From Gnetum montanum (taxonomy: Eukaryota; Streptophyta; Gnetopsida; Gnetales; Gnetaceae), in NCBI GenBank assembly GCA_015680685.1, contig MNCI01002227.1, positions 321,653 to 344,715 on the forward strand: a stretch of 23,063 nt of DNA, given 5' to 3'. Below, piece by piece: positions 9,294-18,368 of the stretch. The translations under genes and the position numbers were made by a program. Position 1 is the first letter of the stretch, and every line of letters begins with the position of its first letter. The notes under the pieces are model-generated. The model ran no database searches. It saw only the letters and a program-made list of their open reading frames with translations, and was not told the origin of the DNA.

Positions 9294-9301
9294 TATTTAT
9301 A
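9294..9301 (-). promoter_or_regulatory. TATA box in the 3' LTR
   Basis: The minus strand reads AAGCCTATAAATACAGTGCC, with the TATA box TATAAATA in the middle. The equivalent site in the 5' LTR would drive transcription of the element; the copy here would fire outward past the 3' end. Confidence 0.65.
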
Positions 9302-9335
9302 GGCTTGGGAGCAACTACTCTAATAATTAAAGTAA

Positions 9336-9437
9336 CCACTCTAATAATTAGAATAAAATGCTAGAGTAACTGCTCTAATAATTAGAATAAACCACTAGAG
9401 TAACTGCTCTAATAATTAGAATAAACTGCTAGAGTAA
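9336..9437. repeat. 34-bp minisatellite, three units, in the 3' LTR
   Basis: Three tandem 34-bp units lie at 9336-9369, 9370-9403 and 9404-9437. Their core is CTCTAATAATTAGAATAAA followed by a variable trinucleotide and CTAGAGTAA. The 5' LTR has only one unit (about 18319-18352). The core CTCTAATAATTAGA is nearly self-complementary, so the array could form small hairpins near the LTR end. Confidence 0.9.
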
Positions 9438-9449
9438 CCGCTTTCATCA

Positions 9450-9463
9450 TACCCCCACGACTG
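9450..9463 (-). other. Polypurine tract for plus-strand priming
   Basis: Directly inside the 3' LTR the minus strand reads CAGTCGTGGGGGTA and then the LTR begins. A short G-run abutting the LTR is where a Ty3/gypsy element keeps the purine tract that survives RNase H and primes second-strand synthesis. The tract is short and G-rich. Two further copies of the same core lie at 10024-10034 and 11371-11381. Confidence 0.7.
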
Positions 9464-11350
9464 AGTGAAAACGCGTCCTTGAGTCCCTTACAAAATATTG
9501 GGAAGGTATGGGATTATTGACTAATTAACAAATGATGGTGGAATGAGATGATAGACTCAACGTGCCCAGTGACAGATCAATAAGAATATTACAACATTGT
9601 GGTGAACACTTGTACATAAATGACATCCAAGCCTTTATTTGGCAGCTTGTAGAGAAAAAGAGAGAGAGAAATAAGATAGAGCATGTTTCTACCAATGCTA
9701 AGATTATGTCATCCATTGTTTATCCATAGCCACACCACCAGACTTGCTCCTTTCGTAAATGCTCCAATTCTGGTCCATCCTAAGTGCTTCCTCCAAGCCT
9801 AGTCCATTGTTTGTATGATCGCCATTTGCACACACAACACAATCACAAATGAGCAAGGATAGATAAACCACAATGTAGTTTATACCTTGCCTCGATATGA
9901 AGCACATTGGTTGAGTTGTGGTTATGGCAGAAATTGGTTTAAAGATTTATCACTGGCAATTACCCAAGGTGTAGGGGTTAGGCAATTAGTAAAATGGAAA
10001 AAATTAAAAAATTTGTGCCAAGGCCCCCACAACTAAGAGCGAACCTCTTATAGCTATAAGATGGAAAAACATGAGGAATAAGAAAGATGAAAAACATCAA
10101 TGGCAATGCCAATAAAATGGATGTCATGGATCGGGATGAAACAAGAAATGATTAATTGCAGGAAATGTTTAAGGGAAAGAAGTTAACAATTTCACCAAAA
10201 AGAAATGCTAGTGGGTCCTCTCCAAAGCAGGCTCATGCCCTTTATGCCCTGACAAACCCACAAACTAAAGAGTCCATAGGCTCTAAGAATGTCATTTGGA
10301 AGCAAGAGTTAAAAACTTATCCATAAGAATTCACCAAAGAAAAACAATGCATCAACCTAGAACAGACTAATGATAAAACTAGCAATGAGGTGGAAAATGG
10401 GAAGAAAAATGGAGAGGAGAGAATGGAATGGAACCCCAAGAGCAAGGTTGTGTAAAGCCCCTTGTGTATCTCATGGTTAATGTGACTAAGTAGAACTCAT
10501 CCCAAATCCAGACTAAAAAAACCACATCCAGTGACCTCGCATCAACACACTTGACCAATCCATCCACTTGAAGCAACAAGAATGCTTCCACAAAGAGTCA
10601 CCACCATTCTGAGGAGTGTGAGATGGGGAAGCAGGAAGTGAGAAAGGTCCTTAGTTAGAGGGAACCTTCAGGCATGGGTAACATGTCTTTCCAGTTCCAT
10701 AACTAGTGCTTGTAGCCCATATTGCTTTATTATGTCTAAGGGGTGTGCTTTGAATTCTCACACCTTTTTTTCTTTTTTTCTCTTTTTTTTATGCGTGAGA
10801 ACCACACCATGTAAAGACTTATTTTTATTCACTCAGCTTCCTAATATTTGAACAATGTCAAAATGGCAGAACACCCAAGAAAAAACATCCAAGAACCCAA
10901 CAAAATGGTCAGCACCAATGCATCGAATCCCCTTGAAATCACACCCTTTTCATCCTTTGAGTCTTTTCTTGGTTTGAAAAATACCCAGCCACCAATTCAT
11001 TAACAAGTTTACTTAGAAAAAGGGGATTGTATAGTTCCAAGCCAAAGGAGACCATAGAGTTGTATGGATGAGTGGATGGTATGGACTCATTGCCTATTTT
11101 ACCAAAAGAACCATACCTTAATATCAACATCATAATTCAAAGGTAAAAACCAAACATTAGCAATCAATATGATATAATTCAATCCATCATCATGAGCACT
11201 TATTAGAATTGAATAAAAGTAAATCAAGCAAACAAAGGAACAGTAAAAACATGAACAATGGTGTAAAACAAAAATAAGAAAAGTTGAAAGAATGTGTAAA
11301 ACAAAAAATGTGTAAAGTAAAAATTCAAAAGGAACTGAGGGCCTAGAATA
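9464..11350 (-). other. Non-coding spacer between integrase and 3' LTR
   Basis: About 1.9 kb of AT-rich DNA lies between the integrase end and the polypurine tract. Athila-type elements often carry an envelope-like frame here, but I see no convincing one: minus-strand frames are short (under 75 codons) and lack a recognisable domain. It holds a T-rich tract near 10767-10790, a purine-rich AG run at 9655-9672, and two internal copies of the polypurine-tract core. A decayed accessory frame cannot be excluded. Confidence 0.55.
10024..10034 (-). repeat. Internal polypurine-tract-like motif, copy 2
   Basis: On the plus strand CCCCCACAACTAAG repeats the core found at 9452 (CCCCCACGACTGAG) and at 11371 (CCCCCACGACTAAG). 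It lies in the spacer, in the same orientation as the real tract. Confidence 0.6.
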
Positions 11351-11351
11351 G

Positions 11352-12800
11352 TTAGCATAGGTGGCCATCTCCCCCACGACTAAGTTGAAAGGAGGAGATC
11401 CAAAATAGTGAGCAGGGTTGTCCATCAAGAGAGGTAGCATGTGTACTGGCTGTCCTAAGCTCCTGGAAAGGTTTGGTTTGTTGCACGTTGACAAAAAGTT
11501 TCTTATCTGGGCTCTCAAGTTTGTATATTATCATGGCCCCTAAAGGAAAAGTTGCATAAATAATATAAGGTCCTTCCCACAGTGTTTGAAATTTAGTACG
11601 TTTTGGCACATGTGTGGGATTCCAGTAGAGAACCTTATCTCCTGGTTGATATTTAACTTTTCTAATTCTTAGGTCATGATGTTGTTTATTAAAGGCCTTG
11701 TGCAATTCATTAGATGATAGGGTAGCTAATCAGTTTTCATCTAGCAAGTTAAGAGCTACTAACCACTATTTCTGTGCTAGATCAAGGTCAAGGTTGAGGT
11801 CACATGTCGTGGCTAGCGTACAGAGCTCAATTTGCATGGGAAGCATTGGTAATTTACCGTACACTAACTCATAGGGAGAGTAGCCTGTAGGGAGTTTCCA
11901 TGTGGAGCAGTATGCCCAAAGAGCATCATCTAGTTTAGTGCTCTAGTCTCACCTAAACTTGCTAATGGTTCTTGTCAATATCTTCATAATCTCCCTATTG
12001 GTAACTTTTTCTTGACTATTCACTTGGCAGTGGTATGGTGTAGTCAATTTATGCTCAACCCCTAAGCATTACATTAATTTCTGAAAAGTTGCACCTGTGA
12101 AGTCTGTACCATTGTCTAAAATAAGTGCATGCGGCATATCAAACCTGTTTATGATTTGTTGTTGAACAAATCATGCAATTGTAGATGATGTACAATCTTT
12201 AATAGCAATTGCTTCAGCCCATTTTGTTAGGTAATCAATGGCAACAATAATATAATCTTTTCCATTGGACATTGGTGTAATTGACCCCATAAAATAAATT
12301 CCCCAAATGTCGAAGGGTTATAATGGTTGAATCCATTATTGTGAACCCTCCATTCTAGTAGTCGTTCCCCCATCACATTGACAGTGCTCACAAGATTGGA
12401 CGAAATGATGGGCATCTCGAAACAATGTAGGCCAATAATATCCTACAAGCAAGATCTTTATGGCAATTTGTCTCCCAGCATAATGACCCCCACAAGGACC
12501 CTCATGAGCATCTTGAAGAACTCGTAGTTGATCTATATCGAGAACACACCATCGAACCAAGCCATCGGGACACATATTGTAAAGTTGCCATTGATTTCCA
12601 TAAAGTACTTTGCTCAGTGAAGAAACTAATGTTTCTTCTTCAGGTTTAACTCTTGTGGTATTTTTTGGATGAGGAGATAGGTAAGAATGCTACTATACTA
12701 GTTTGTCTCCATGGGTGATTGATTATTCACTACAGCTGAAAAGAGGAATTCATCGAGGAAATAACTAGAAATTGGATACTCATCCTCTTTGTTGTCCCAT
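11352..12800 (-). pseudogene. Athila-like integrase, with RNase H to integrase connection
   Basis: Inserts the element's DNA copy into the genome. The connection after RNase H is partly readable (ISSYFLDEFLFS; FTICVPMAWFDGVF). The zinc-binding HHCC module (12575-12376) reads H-x6-H-x30-C-x2-C, ending SCEHC. The catalytic core follows with IVAIDYLTKWAEA (first Asp 12236-12234) and LILDNGTDF (second Asp 12116-12114). Exactly 35 residues later comes VNSQEKVTNREI, where the catalytic Glu position is Lys (12008-12006). After TGYSPYELVYGKLP, the C-terminal region 11705-11352 has PGDKVLYWNP and the GPY motif (WEGPYIIYATFPLGA), then FVNVQQTKPF. Stops occur throughout. The frame peters out just after the GPY module, where a polypurine-tract-like motif appears. 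Confidence 0.92.
11371..11381 (-). repeat. Internal polypurine-tract-like motif, copy 3
   Basis: CCCCCACGACTAAGTTGAAA on the plus strand shares its core with the true tract at 9452. It sits at the very end of the integrase region, where the 1.9-kb spacer begins. Confidence 0.6.
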
Positions 12801-13110
12801 CGCAACTGAGATAAATGATCAGCAACTATGTTCTCAGTGCCTTTATGATCGATCATCATAAGATTGAAGTCTTGTAAGATTACAAGCCATCGTATGATAC
12901 GAGGGCTATACTTTATATCCTAATACATAGTGTCTAAACTTTTCTAGTGCAAACACTACAGCCATTAATTCTTTCTCTATGGTAGTGTAGTTAAGTTGTG
13001 CACTAGTGATACTTCTACTTGCATAATGGATGTAGTAAGGATGCTTCTGGTCATCTAACTATGTAAGTAAAGCTCCTAGGCATAGTTAGATGCGCCAGTC
13101 ATGATATGGA
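12800..13110 (-). pseudogene. Athila-like RNase H domain
   Basis: Degrades the RNA strand of the RNA-DNA hybrid. The minus strand reads MTGASNYA at about 13106, where the first catalytic Asp (normally D-A-S) has become Gly. After a frame change come HPYYIHYASRSITSAQLNY and TTIEKELMAVVFALEKF with the conserved Glu, then FRHYVLGYK. A second frame change leads to RWLVILQDFNLMMIDHKG and TENIVADHLSQL with the final Asp, near 12820. The order and spacing are those of the Ty3/gypsy RNase H fused behind RT. It is broken by at least two shifts and a lost Asp. Confidence 0.88.
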
Positions 13111-14434
13111 ATGGTTTGGACTAGTCAAGAGCTTGTAAAATGGGTGTTTCTACTAGCTTCTGCTTTAAAGTTTGGAAAGCTAGTTCGCATTCCATAGTCC
13201 ATTCGAAAGGTACGTCCTTTTTCGTTAATTCCACCAATGGTTTGGCAACCTTTGAAAAGTTCTCAATAAATCTCCTATACTAGCCAGTGTATCCAAGGAA
13301 TGACCAAATATCTTTAACAATTACTAGTTGACGAGTAATTCCTTAGATAACTTTGATTTTCTCAAGGTCTACCTCTATCCCTGTGTGTGAGATTTTGTGC
13401 CCTAATACTACACCTTCTTGGACCATCAAATGGATTTTCTACTAGTTAAGCCTCAAATTGGTTTCTACACATCTTTTTAACACTTGCTCCAGCTGGTCCA
13501 AGGCTTGATCAAAGTTTTCTCCATAAGTCGAGAAGTCATCCATAAAGACCTCCATGTCATTCCCTATCTACTGTTGGAATATGCTAAGAACTAGTCATTG
13601 AAATGTTGTAGGGGCATTGCACAAGCCAAACAACATCTGTTTGTATGCGAACATTCCCCAAGGACTGGTGAACGTAGTCTTGGCTTGGTCTTCTAGGGCT
13701 ATTTGTATTTGGTTATATCCATTATATCCATCTAGAAAACTTTAATAACGATGCCTTGTGATGATGTCTAAGACTTGGTCGACAAATGGCAATGGAAAGT
13801 GATCTTTGAATGTTGCCATATTTAGTAGCCTAAAATCTATGCACACCCTCCAATTTCCTCCCTTTTTAGGCACAATAACTAAGGGGGCTAACCCATTTAC
13901 TATCAGCAATGGGGTATATGAACCCAGCCTTGAGAAGCTGTTTCATTTCTTCCTTAACTACTTGCTTCAGCTTAGGGTCCAATCACCTCTGCAGTTGTCT
14001 TCGAGGCTTCATGGAGGGATCAGTGTAAATTCTATGTTGGCATATCCTAGGATCTATTCCAATTAATTTGGGATATGACCAAGCAAAGGCTTTCGACCAT
14101 TTATTTATTACCTTCAGTAGTTCTTCTTTCTATTAAGAAGCAAGCTTAGCATTGATAATTATAGGTTTTCCATTTTTAAGGAACATGTATTCCATACCGG
14201 TGGGCAATGGTTTTAGCTCGAGGGGCTCCTGCTTAAATTTATCAAGGATTTCCAACTTCCCCTAGTTGATATTTTTAAGGTTGAGACTTGGAAGTTGGCA
14301 GTGGACTTGCTCTAATGTGTCTATGCTATCGATGTAAGCACAAGTCAAACCCTCAGTTGGTTCCATGCATATGAGTGAACTACTTTCTTGATCAGCTGTT
14401 AGCCACTTGGTGTCTTCCTATCATGTGGCTACTG
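13110..14434 (-). pseudogene. Athila-like reverse transcriptase
   Basis: Copies the element's RNA into DNA. The N-terminal part reads LEQVHCQLPSLNLKNIN, then LELKPLPTGMEYMFLKNGKP and KAFAWSYPKLIGIDPRICQH, a pre-RT region typical of Athila/Tat polyproteins. The core follows with MKQLLKAGFIYPIADSKWVS, VPKKGGN, VCIDFRLLN, FPLPFVDQVLD, LDGYNGYNQI and the catalytic FMDDF (FMDD at 13546-13535), where many other gypsy clades have YIDD. Then come LGHKISHTGIEVD, FLGYTG, YRRFIENFSKVAKPL and LAFQTLKQKLVETPIL. In-frame stops are numerous, several at positions where relatives have Trp. The first 535 bp (13900-14434) are also present as an inverted copy at 15216-15750. Confidence 0.93.
13900..14434. repeat. 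535-bp segment duplicated in inverted orientation (source copy)
   Basis: This part of the RT region is the exact reverse complement of 15216-15750; I found no mismatch reading through the whole length. It fits the RT frame on both sides here, so this is the original location. Confidence 0.95.
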
Positions 14435-14469
14435 CATACAACCATCTTTGTATGTTAATCACTTGTGCA

Positions 14470-15210
14470 CACTGATTGCATGCAGGAAATGCTAAACTTT
14501 GCACAAACCATAACCTCTACACACAATTACGCCCTGTGTCACTGTATGCGATGCACGAAACTTTCTTCTTCTCAATCTTTTCGAATGTATTTTCCTTTGA
14601 TATTTCTAGGGAAAGATCACGGATTCCTAGGCATGCATCGATGGTGCTTAGCCATGCTCTTCCCATTATGATTGGGAAGTCCCCCTTACCATTGTTTACC
14701 TAAATCACTAGGAAGTCAACTAGGTACGACCACCCACAAATAGTGGTAACAATGTCTTCCACTAGTCCCAATGGAACAGTGATGGACTAGTTGGCAAACT
14801 CTAGACAGATGTTGCTCTTTTTCAATGGAGGTAGGTTCCAAGCCTTGTACATTTCTTGAGAAATCAAGTTGACACCAAAACCTAAATCCAAAAGATCCTT
14901 GCACAGTGCATTTCTAGCAATTTGTAAGTATATCAGAGGACTCCCAAGATAAAATAATTTCTTGGGAAGGTGGCTAGCTTTGATCCAATTAGTGACGGCA
15001 TGTGTTAGCATGACCGTATGTGTTGAGTGCGATGATTGGGTTGAAGGAGGCTCCGAAGTTTTGATTAATACTGAGGTGTCTAAGGAATTAGCCACTTGTG
15101 AGTGCAAGGGCTTGGTTGGTCTATTGGTTCTAAAGAAAGATCTTTTCTTTATGTGGATGTTGTAACCAATAGTAGGTTGAGAGTTAATAGTCCTTGTGGA
15201 ATTACATTAT
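14470..15210 (-). pseudogene. Athila-like aspartic protease (retropepsin)
   Basis: Cuts the gag-pol polyprotein. The minus-strand frame 15107-14787 runs through NWIKASHLPKKLFYLGSPL and LQIARNALCKDLLDLGFGVN, where D-L-G (Asp 14888-14886) stands at the usual D-S/T-G site. D-L-G is common in Athila/Tat proteases. LISQEMYKAWNLPPLKKSNI follows, then after a stop VPLGLVEDIV, YLVDFLVI and PIIMGRAWLSTIDACLGIRD, the second half of the fold. The upstream junction with gag is lost because 15215-15751 is filled by an inverted copy of RT sequence between Ns. It lies between gag and RT, as expected for Ty3/gypsy. Confidence 0.88.
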
Positions 15211-15214
15211 TGCG

Positions 15215-15751
15215 NCAGTAGCCACATGATAGGAAGACACCAAGTGGCTAACAGCTGATCAAGAAAGTAGTTCACTCATATGCATGGAACCAACTGAGGG
15301 TTTGACTTGTGCTTACATCGATAGCATAGACACATTAGAGCAAGTCCACTGCCAACTTCCAAGTCTCAACCTTAAAAATATCAACTAGGGGAAGTTGGAA
15401 ATCCTTGATAAATTTAAGCAGGAGCCCCTCGAGCTAAAACCATTGCCCACCGGTATGGAATACATGTTCCTTAAAAATGGAAAACCTATAATTATCAATG
15501 CTAAGCTTGCTTCTTAATAGAAAGAAGAACTACTGAAGGTAATAAATAAATGGTCGAAAGCCTTTGCTTGGTCATATCCCAAATTAATTGGAATAGATCC
15601 TAGGATATGCCAACATAGAATTTACACTAATCCCTCCATGAAGCCTCGAAGACAACTGCAGAGGTGATTGGACCCTAAGCTGAAGCAAGTAGTTAAGGAA
15701 GAAATGAAACAGCTTCTCAAGGCTGGGTTCATATACCCCATTGCTGATAGN
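15215..15751. other. Inverted 535-bp copy bracketed by single Ns, probable assembly artefact
   Basis: An N at 15215 and an N at 15751 enclose 535 bases that are the perfect reverse complement of 13900-14434. The element is old and its LTRs differ by roughly a tenth in the part I compared, so a perfect inverted copy ending exactly at two unknown bases is far more likely to be a wrong gap fill or mis-oriented contig than a real duplication. The true sequence joining gag to protease is missing here. Confidence 0.9.
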
Positions 15752-17387
15752 GGTCTACCTTTGCTGAAACTTCTGATGTCATCTTTTGGATAGGCAAAGT
15801 TTTCCTATTCACCATCTCTTTGAGTGGTGACTCTTCTTCATCCTCACAAAATCTTACTCCCCTCTTTCGAAGGGAAGGATCTCAGTTATACTCTTCCGCA
15901 CTTTCTCCCTTTCATAGCTCACCTTCTTCCTTAGCAACTTGCTCCAATATTCTTTGAATTTGATGGGACCTAAGCTTGAATAGTCTTCCTTGGGCATAAG
16001 TTCCAAGGGTTCTTCTTGTTTTATGCCTAATCCCATCCACGAGATGGCGTAGTTAATCCCTTTGCAAATAACCATGGCTAGGACAACAATGTAACAGTGC
16101 ATAATATCGGCCCATGGAAGCATCCAAGGGTTCATGTCCTCCTTGTTTCTAGCCTTGGATTTTCTTTTGCAAGTTAGACACTCGGGAGTACATTTGGTAC
16201 TTGTCATTAAATAGTTCTAACATAGTACTCCACCTACAAATGGATTTAGGTTCTAAAGACCAGTACTAGCTTTCCACTTCTTTAACTAGTGCCCACAGAA
16301 ACAACTTAAGTTTTTGCCATTCGTTCTCTATATTTTGTAAGGCACACGCATCATGGAATGCTTGTAAGTGATTTTGAGGATCAACGTTCTATCCCCCTTC
16401 AAATCATGGGATATTATTCATGTATAATCTCTTGATCCTACTATCTTTTTTATGCCTTATTGGAATTCTAATAACCTTAGTTATGTCCAACATACTTCGA
16501 GTAGCAAGTAGGGGTTCATTGTGATCATCTCGTCCATGGCGTCTATGATGCCTACGTTGTTCCCTACTCTCCCTTCTTCTATGTCGTGACTCTCTAGAGT
16601 GCCCTTCTCCCTTTTCTTAGCTATTTCGTCTATGAATTTCACTTTGCCTACCTTTATCCCCATGGTCTTTTTCTTTATGACCACATCCAGATATTGAAGG
16701 AGAGGGTGAAGGAGATGATGAACCGTCACCATGACTGTGTCTACTACCTTCTCTTCTGCGGTCTTGGCCCCGATTGTAATTGTGATCAAAATGTTCACCT
16801 TTATCATGATTTCGTGTTCCTTTTTCAGATCCTTTATGCCCATGGGTATCAGAACCTAGGTTATGAATAATGGAATGAAGGTCCTAATACACAACCCCTT
16901 AGCCAAAGTTAAGGGGAGGAACATCGTTGTGTGGGCAACTGCCTAAGGTAGGTTCACCACCCTCATTTTCGCTTAAGACATGTGGGGCATCCTGGGACCA
17001 CTTACCCTTCAAAGACTTATGATGTCTCTCCTGTTGCAAGTTCCTGTGACGTTATGCCTCCATGGGACAGTATTCTCTTGAGTCATGGTCTTGCACAATG
17101 TATTCTGCATGTAAGTGTTGTATGCCAATTCGTGTGAGAGCATGAAGAAGCATTCTTGGGACTGAACGATCGAGAGGTAACACTACGCTACATTTTAAGT
17201 CTCACCAACACAATTGTTCGTCTTGATGTAGGATAAAGGTGAAGTTTGGTATATACTCATCAGGATGAATATGTACCACTCGAACTTGTTGAGGGACTGG
17301 CGGATCAACGTCATGTGTATTACGCCATCGATTGTTTCTTGTTTCAAACCTAGGCGATGAGGCGCTTTCATACGAAGAAGGAGACAT
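15752..17387 (-). pseudogene. Athila-like gag
   Basis: Forms the virus-like particle around the element's RNA. The ATG at 17387 lies 119 bases beyond the primer binding site and opens MSPSSYESASSPRFETRNN. VVHIHPDEYIPNFTFILH follows, then a low-complexity basic stretch rich in His, Arg, Ser, Gly and Asp (about 16860-16520). The retrotransposon gag domain comes next: RIKRLYMNNIP, DPQNHLQAFHDACALQNIEN, EWQKLKLFLWALVKEVES, FNDKYQMYSRVSN, then LLHCCPSHGY, DGIRHKTRRTLGTYAQGRLF and RILEQVAKEEGEL. No zinc knuckle was found. The last part (15850-15752) reads MVNRKTLPIQKMTSEVSAK before the N. The frame is broken by many stops, TAG being common. Confidence 0.88.
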
Positions 17388-17505
17388 ACTTGTCTATTCA
17401 ATGTGCAATGTATTCTTGTTTATTATTTTCTCAACCAACCCTAAGGGTTTGTTCCAACAATGTGAATGATTTCCTATGTTCTAGTTAGCACAAAAACAAC
17501 TAAGT
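17388..17505 (-). other. Leader between primer binding site and gag start
   Basis: A short untranslated leader of 118 bases. It presumably includes part of the packaging signal, but nothing specific can be seen. Confidence 0.5.
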
Positions 17506-17522
17506 CCCCAGCAATGGCGCCA
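17506..17522 (-). other. Primer binding site, tRNA-Asp type
   Basis: On the plus strand CCCCAGCAATGGCGCCA equals the 3' end of plant tRNA-Asp(GUC), including CCA, except for two transitions. On the minus strand it is TGGCGCCATTGCTGGGG, one base beyond the 5' LTR. tRNA-Asp priming is typical of Athila-type elements. Confidence 0.88.
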
Positions 17523-17523
17523 A

Positions 17524-18363
17524 TGATGGGCAGTGAGGTACCCCTATGCTCAACTATAGGAAAACAAGCATTTCACGCACGATTTAGTTGAATTCCAAGG
17601 ACTAATTGCTTATGTGCCCTTGTGGAACAAGGATGGGTTGGTTGATCGTTGTCTTCCCAAGCTTATCTGTATGTCACAATTCTATGGTTAAGTAAGATTA
17701 AGGCATATGATTTTTATAGCTTTTATGTTTTTATGTCCTGCGCTAGTAGGGAAGGAGAGAGGTAACTAAGTGACTAATTTAACCTAACTACTCATTAACT
17801 AAGTTCTAATTAATCCTAACATAAGCATCCATTCCCACTTTTTGTACACATCCTGAACCACTGCAACACTGCTGGGATTACCAAACGCTAATCGTTACTA
17901 GGTTACCAAGCATTACACGCATGCTCGAAGTGGGCGTGCTTGTGTAATTTAACAATTTGCTTAATTGATCAAAATGAATTGTTGTGCTAATAACATAAAT
18001 GTAAAGTGCATAAAATAAAATAAATGCATAAGAAAATAAAATAAAAGAAATGCGTAAGAAAACTAATCTCAAGTGTTGCAAGGATGAATCAAAGAGCTTG
18101 TCTTTATTACCATACACATGGTGTGCTCATGTACACAATGCTCAAATAAAGATCCATCCACACTTAGACCTCCTACTGTGGGCACTTGGAAAATACTCTA
18201 ACTTTCAAACAAACGACAAGAGTTTTGCTACTTGACGTCTAAAAGACTTCCTTTCCAATTGTGTGCATGGGCACTATATTTATAGGCTTAGGAGCAACTA
18301 CTCTAATAATTAGAGTAATTGCTCTAATAATTAGAATAAACTGCTAGAATACCGCTTTCATCA
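17524..18363 (-). repeat. 5' LTR of the Athila-like element
   Basis: This 840-bp repeat holds promoter, transcription start and polyadenylation functions for the minus-strand element. It starts TGATGGGCAG next to the primer binding site and ends CTTTCATCA next to the ATCCT target duplication. It carries the minus-strand TATAAATA at 18284-18277, one 34-bp minisatellite unit (about 18319-18352) and a shorter pentamer tract than the 3' LTR. Differences from the 3' LTR are mostly transitions. Confidence 0.93.
18277..18284 (-). promoter_or_regulatory. TATA box of the 5' LTR promoter
   Basis: The minus strand reads TATAAATA within AAGCCTATAAATATAGTGCC, about 80 bases in from the upstream end of the LTR. 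The site is conserved in the 3' LTR (9301-9294) and is recognisable in the relic LTR near 5910, which supports it as the element's core promoter. Confidence 0.7.
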
Positions 18364-18368
18364 ATCCT
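18364..18368. repeat. Target-site duplication, right copy
   Basis: ATCCT, identical to 8526-8530, directly outside the upstream end of the 5' LTR. Confidence 0.9.

Larger units (their letters stand above)
8531..9449 (-). repeat. 3' LTR of the Athila-like element
   Basis: This 919-bp repeat aligns along its whole length with 17524-18363. It starts TGATGAGCGG and ends CTTTCATCA on the plus strand. It is 79 bp longer than the other LTR. Almost all of that comes from two extra 34-bp minisatellite units and two extra AATAA-type pentamers. It carries the same minus-strand TATAAATA at 9301-9294. The plus-strand open frames inside are shared by both LTRs simply because they are duplicates. Confidence 0.93.
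8531..18363 (-). mobile_element. Athila-like Ty3/gypsy LTR retrotransposon, full length but dead
   Basis: A 9833-bp element on the minus strand. It has two LTRs that begin TGATG and end CATCA on the plus strand, a perfect 5-bp target duplication, a tRNA-Asp primer binding site and a polypurine tract. Between them gag, protease, RT, RNase H and integrase appear in Ty3/gypsy order. The RT box FMDDF, the protease DLG..VNL motif, the tRNA-Asp primer and a long spacer between integrase and the 3' LTR together point to the Athila/Tat group, with Athila more likely. All frames carry stops and shifts. In a hand comparison of about 130 LTR bases I counted about 15 differences, mostly transitions, so the insertion is old. 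The interior also contains an assembly artefact (15215-15751). Confidence 0.93.

Noticed and set aside
9336-9437. Regular 34-bp repeats, superficially like a CRISPR array
   Set aside because: The units are contiguous with no spacers, lie inside an LTR, and the DNA is from a plant.
9464-11350. Envelope-like gene expected for an Athila-type element
   Set aside because: No frame over about 75 codons and no recognisable signal peptide, transmembrane pattern or motif was found in the spacer.
13900-15751. Biological palindrome or inverted-repeat system within the element
   Set aside because: Perfect identity in an old element and Ns at both borders point to misassembly.
16481-16843. 120-codon minus-strand open frame inside the gag region
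   Set aside because: It is a shifted frame of the low-complexity basic part of gag. The frame that continues into the gag domain is a different one.
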